Shown: positions 5,332-7,205 of the stretch, piece after piece
Layout of the letters: each line of letters begins with the position of its first letter
Position numbering within the stretch: the first letter of the stretch is position 1
Assembly: GCA_035552275.1 (NCBI GenBank)
Contig: DASZLR010000073.1
Span: 1 to 7,205 of the forward strand
Origin: DASVLX01 sp035552275
Lineage (GTDB): Bacteria; Actinomycetota; Actinomycetes; Mycobacteriales; Pseudonocardiaceae
Direction of reading: 5' to 3'
Length of the DNA stretch: 7,205 nt
Program-made: the position numbers and the translations under genes
Notes under the pieces: model-generated
What the model saw: only the letters and a program-made list of their open reading frames with translations
Told to the model about the DNA's origin: nothing
The model's database searches: none

Positions 5332-6647
5332 GCGGCTCCTCCCAGCGGCAGGGTGGCGGCCAGCCCGGAGAGCTGAAGCCCGCGCAACGGGGTCAACGAC
5401 ACGTTGAGCTTGTGCGACAACTGATTCAGCCGTTTGTTCGCGTCGGACAGCTCGGACGGGGTGCGGGCGCTGACCCGGCACATCCCGCGCAGACCGACCT
5501 CGCCCTCGTCCTCGGCCGGCGACAGGGACAGCGTCACCGTGGCCGACAGGGCGCGGACCGCGGTCAGCCCGTTGATGCTCTGCAGGTTCTTGGCGCTGGG
5601 CCAGTGCGTGATCGCGTAGCTGGCGTGGCCGATCCCGGCCGCCGTCACGCCGTCCCACTTCTCCCGCAGCCCGACCTTGGCCGAGGTGCCGGCCACGCCG
5701 GTCAGCTCGGAGGCGACGATGCCGGCGCGCAGCAGCTCGTCCGGGTCCAGCGGCCGGGTCGGCACACCGCGCTCGGCGAGCGCGCTGCGCACCCGGGACA
5801 GCGCGCCGATCAGCGCCCGGTGTGCGCCCACCACGCCGCCACCGCGCTCACCGATGGCGGCCGGGCAGCGTCGGGGATCCAGTCGGACCGCGACCCAGGT
5901 GGTGCGGCGGGCGGCCGCCGGCAGCCCGCCGAGCACTTCGAGATAGGAGGCCAGCGCGGGGGAATCCAGCGGCAGCGAGGCGCTGCCGGGGTAGCAGTGC
6001 CAGATCACCTGAATGGCGTCCAGCACCACGCCCCGGTCCTCCAGGCACGGCGCGAGCGAGCCGATCGGCAGACTGGGTGTGGCGCCCAGCGGGGTGATCA
6101 TCGCCGGAGTCGGGTCGACCAGCAGCACCGCGGTCCACGCGCCGTCGTGCCAGGCGAAGCCGACCTGCCGGCGCTCGTGGTCGATGCCGTGCGCCACCAC
6201 CAGGTCCGGCACGACCAGGCGGAGCAGGTTCACCCGCTGGTCCTCGGCGCCGGTGATGCCGGCGTCCTCCTGGGCGATCTGGTTGTCCGCGGTCTGCTCG
6301 ACCGGGTTGGCCACCCGGGTGTGCGAGCGGAACGTGTAGCGCAGTGTGAGCCCGACCCACTGGGTGAACCAGCGGCCGCTCCACCGCAGGAAGGCGATGA
6401 TCAGCGCGAGCAGCACCACACCGCCGCCGATCGCCATGAAGACCATGGAGTTTCTGATCAGGAGCAGGATCAGCGCGATGGCCGCGCCGATCTCGATCAC
6501 CGTGATGTTGGCCACCGGCAGGCCGCCGAGACTGGCGCCGATCGTGCGTCGGCGCGTCGTGATCGCCGCGCGCACCGCGCCGGCCGTCGCTGCCGCGGTC
6601 GCCATGCCGGGGTTGGGTGCTCCCGGTCGTGGTGTGGTCACCGACAT
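5328..6647 (-). CDS. eccE: Type VII secretion system membrane component EccE
   Basis: The predicted product is 439 aa. EccE is a peripheral membrane subunit of the ESX/T7SS core complex, with EccB, EccC and EccD. Here a positively charged N-terminus (TRRRTIG at 31-37) leads into two closely spaced membrane helices (about 47-64 and 69-88). A cytoplasmic EccE domain follows from about residue 130, with segments typical of the family: WVAVRLDPRR (251-260), GAHRALIGALSRVRSAL, RGVPTRPLDPDELL and the ending LQLSGLAATLPLGG (424-437). The ATG at 6647 is used. A GTG two codons later would have a better-spaced AGGCGG, so the start is uncertain by two residues. The gene heads an apparent minus-strand operon with the 239-aa gene and serC, and is divergent from eccB. 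ESX type cannot be assigned from this fragment. Confidence 0.88.
   Translation of the reverse strand: MSVTTPRPGAPNPGMATAAATAGAVRAAITTRRRTIGASLGGLPVANITVIEIGAAIALILLLIRNSMVFMAIGGGVVLLALIIAFLRWSGRWFTQWVGLTLRYTFRSHTRVANPVEQTADNQIAQEDAGITGAEDQRVNLLRLVVPDLVVAHGIDHERRQVGFAWHDGAWTAVLLVDPTPAMITPLGATPSLPIGSLAPCLEDRGVVLDAIQVIWHCYPGSASLPLDSPALASYLEVLGGLPAAARRTTWVAVRLDPRRCPAAIGERGGGVVGAHRALIGALSRVRSALAERGVPTRPLDPDELLRAGIVASELTGVAGTSAKVGLREKWDGVTAAGIGHASYAITHWPSAKNLQSINGLTAVRALSATVTLSLSPAEDEGEVGLRGMCRVSARTPSELSDANKRLNQLSHKLNVSLTPLRGLQLSGLAATLPLGGAA
5336..5343 (-). promoter_or_regulatory. Ribosome binding site inside eccE for the 239-aa gene
   Basis: GGGAGGAG lies within the last codons of eccE. Its GGAGG core ends 6 bases before the ATG at 5331. 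With the ATGA stop/start overlap at 5331-5328 it points to translational coupling and to similar amounts of the two proteins. It also fixes the start 109 codons inside the longest open frame. Confidence 0.75.
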
Positions 6648-6807
6648 CCGCCTGCGTCTTCCCCTCGCTCTGCTGCCCGGTCCGGGCCTGCCCGACTCCC
6701 GTCCGGATGAACGCTCGGGGACATTCTGCGTGGAACCCGCCCCGCGCGATCTTCCGGACGACTACTCTGCCGAACCGTACCGCGACCGGGAGAGCTGTAG
6801 GGCGGAA
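6648..6807. promoter_or_regulatory. Divergent control region between eccE and eccB
   Basis: This 160-base gap must carry the promoters of both ESX arms. A 13-base palindrome GCCCGG-T-CCGGGC at 6675-6687 could be an operator. TACTCT at 6763-6768 fits the actinobacterial TANNNT -10 pattern for eccB, but no -35 sits at the right distance. No open frame here looks like a gene. Beyond position and the palindrome I see no decisive signal. Confidence 0.45.
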
Positions 6808-7205
6808 ATGGCATCAACACCGACAACCAAGTCACAGGTCCAGGCGTATCGCTTCGTGCTGCGTCGGATGGAGTCGGCACTCGTCCGCAAGGACGCGGTG
6901 ATGTTGCACGACCCGATGGGCACCCACAAGCGCGCCACAGTGGCGGGAATCGTGGTCGCCATCGTCGGGTTGATCGGCTTCCTGCTCGTGGCGCTGCTCA
7001 GCCCGAGTCCGACTCTGCCGGGCCCCGGCTACATTGTCATCGCGCAGCCGTCTGGCCAGGTCTACGTGGTCAACGGCAATCCACACGAGCTGATCCCGGT
7101 GTACAACGTCGCGTCGGCGAAGTTGTTGCTGATGGCCGGCGTCGGCAAGGGAAGCGGGTCGTCGTCCGGCAGCAACGATGGGGGGATCAAGGAGGTTGAC
7201 GACTC
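6808..7205 (+). CDS. eccB: Type VII secretion protein EccB (5' part; runs off the window)
   Basis: The first 132 codons are present. EccB is the core ESX membrane subunit with a short cytoplasmic N-terminus, one membrane helix and a large periplasmic domain. The N-terminus is diagnostic: STPTTKSQVQAYRFVLRRME, then SALVRKDAVMLHDPM, then a membrane helix at about 46-65 (ATVAGIVVAIVGLIGFLLVA). The first periplasmic repeat follows, with GQVYVVNGNPHELIPVYNVA then SAKLLL. After LLMAGVGK comes a Gly/Ser-rich stretch (GSGSSSGSNDGG) where many EccB proteins have a short turn. The start is ATG at 6808, with GGGCGG (6800-6805) as a close SD. An in-frame TAG just upstream (6796-6804 region) is not needed to place the start, since the family N-terminus begins here. 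The rest of the ESX locus is expected beyond the right edge. Confidence 0.93.
   Translation, partial: MASTPTTKSQVQAYRFVLRRMESALVRKDAVMLHDPMGTHKRATVAGIVVAIVGLIGFLLVALLSPSPTLPGPGYIVIAQPSGQVYVVNGNPHELIPVYNVASAKLLLMAGVGKGSGSSSGSNDGGIKEVDD

Noticed and set aside
4402..5376. 324-aa plus-strand frame across the serC start and the 239-aa gene
   Set aside because: Low-complexity Arg/Gln/His/Gly translation opposite two supported genes; a shadow frame.
5412..6710. 432-aa plus-strand frame opposite eccE
   Set aside because: The translation is His/Gln/Arg/Gly-rich without recognisable domains, while the minus strand encodes EccE with clear membrane helices and family motifs.
6732..6736. GGAAC as an ECF sigma -35 for eccB
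   Set aside because: No CGTT-like -10 follows at 16-19 bases, so the match is most likely chance.

Overview
The window is high-GC, tightly packed actinobacterial chromosome. It looks like a filamentous or Pseudonocardia-like actinomycete: it has a LytR-CpsA-Psr (LCP) cell-wall ligase, SepH, an actinobacterial-type SerC and ESX (type VII) secretion genes. The serC-sepH pair is also found in mycobacteria (Rv0884c/Rv0883c of M. tuberculosis, from memory). The exact order cannot be fixed from this sequence.

Layout, left to right. (1) The left edge cuts a minus-strand gene of which only the first 14 codons are visible. Its upstream gap holds a perfect actinobacterial SOS box and, overlapping the stop of the next gene, a CRP-like palindrome. 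(2) A large minus-strand LCP/LytR_C membrane protein occupies 109-1959. I read it from a TTG codon because an ideal Shine-Dalgarno (SD) sequence precedes it. (3) A very small plus-strand gene of unknown function (2081-2272) is divergent from the LCP gene and convergent with sepH. (4) sepH (cell-division factor that acts on FtsZ) is on the minus strand, with its own strong ribosome binding site. (5) A 13-bp perfect GC-rich hairpin separates sepH from the gene upstream of it. (6) serC (phosphoserine aminotransferase), a 239-aa unrecognised protein and eccE run on the minus strand as an apparent operon eccE > 239-aa gene > serC. The first two overlap by ATGA and the gap to serC is 31 bases. (7) A 160-base divergent control region follows. 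(8) The start of eccB on the plus strand runs off the right edge.

Functionally the window brings together cell-envelope assembly (LCP ligase), division (SepH), serine synthesis (SerC) and the edge of a type VII secretion locus. The rest of that locus (eccC, eccD, mycosin, WXG100 substrates) probably lies to the right. The points most worth a second look are the 239-aa EccE partner, which reads like an ATPase-type fold without a Walker A motif; the SOS box in front of an unseen gene; and the coupling of ESX genes to serC. I saw no tRNA, rRNA, CRISPR array, insertion sequence or phage gene. No gap without a gene exceeds 160 bases.
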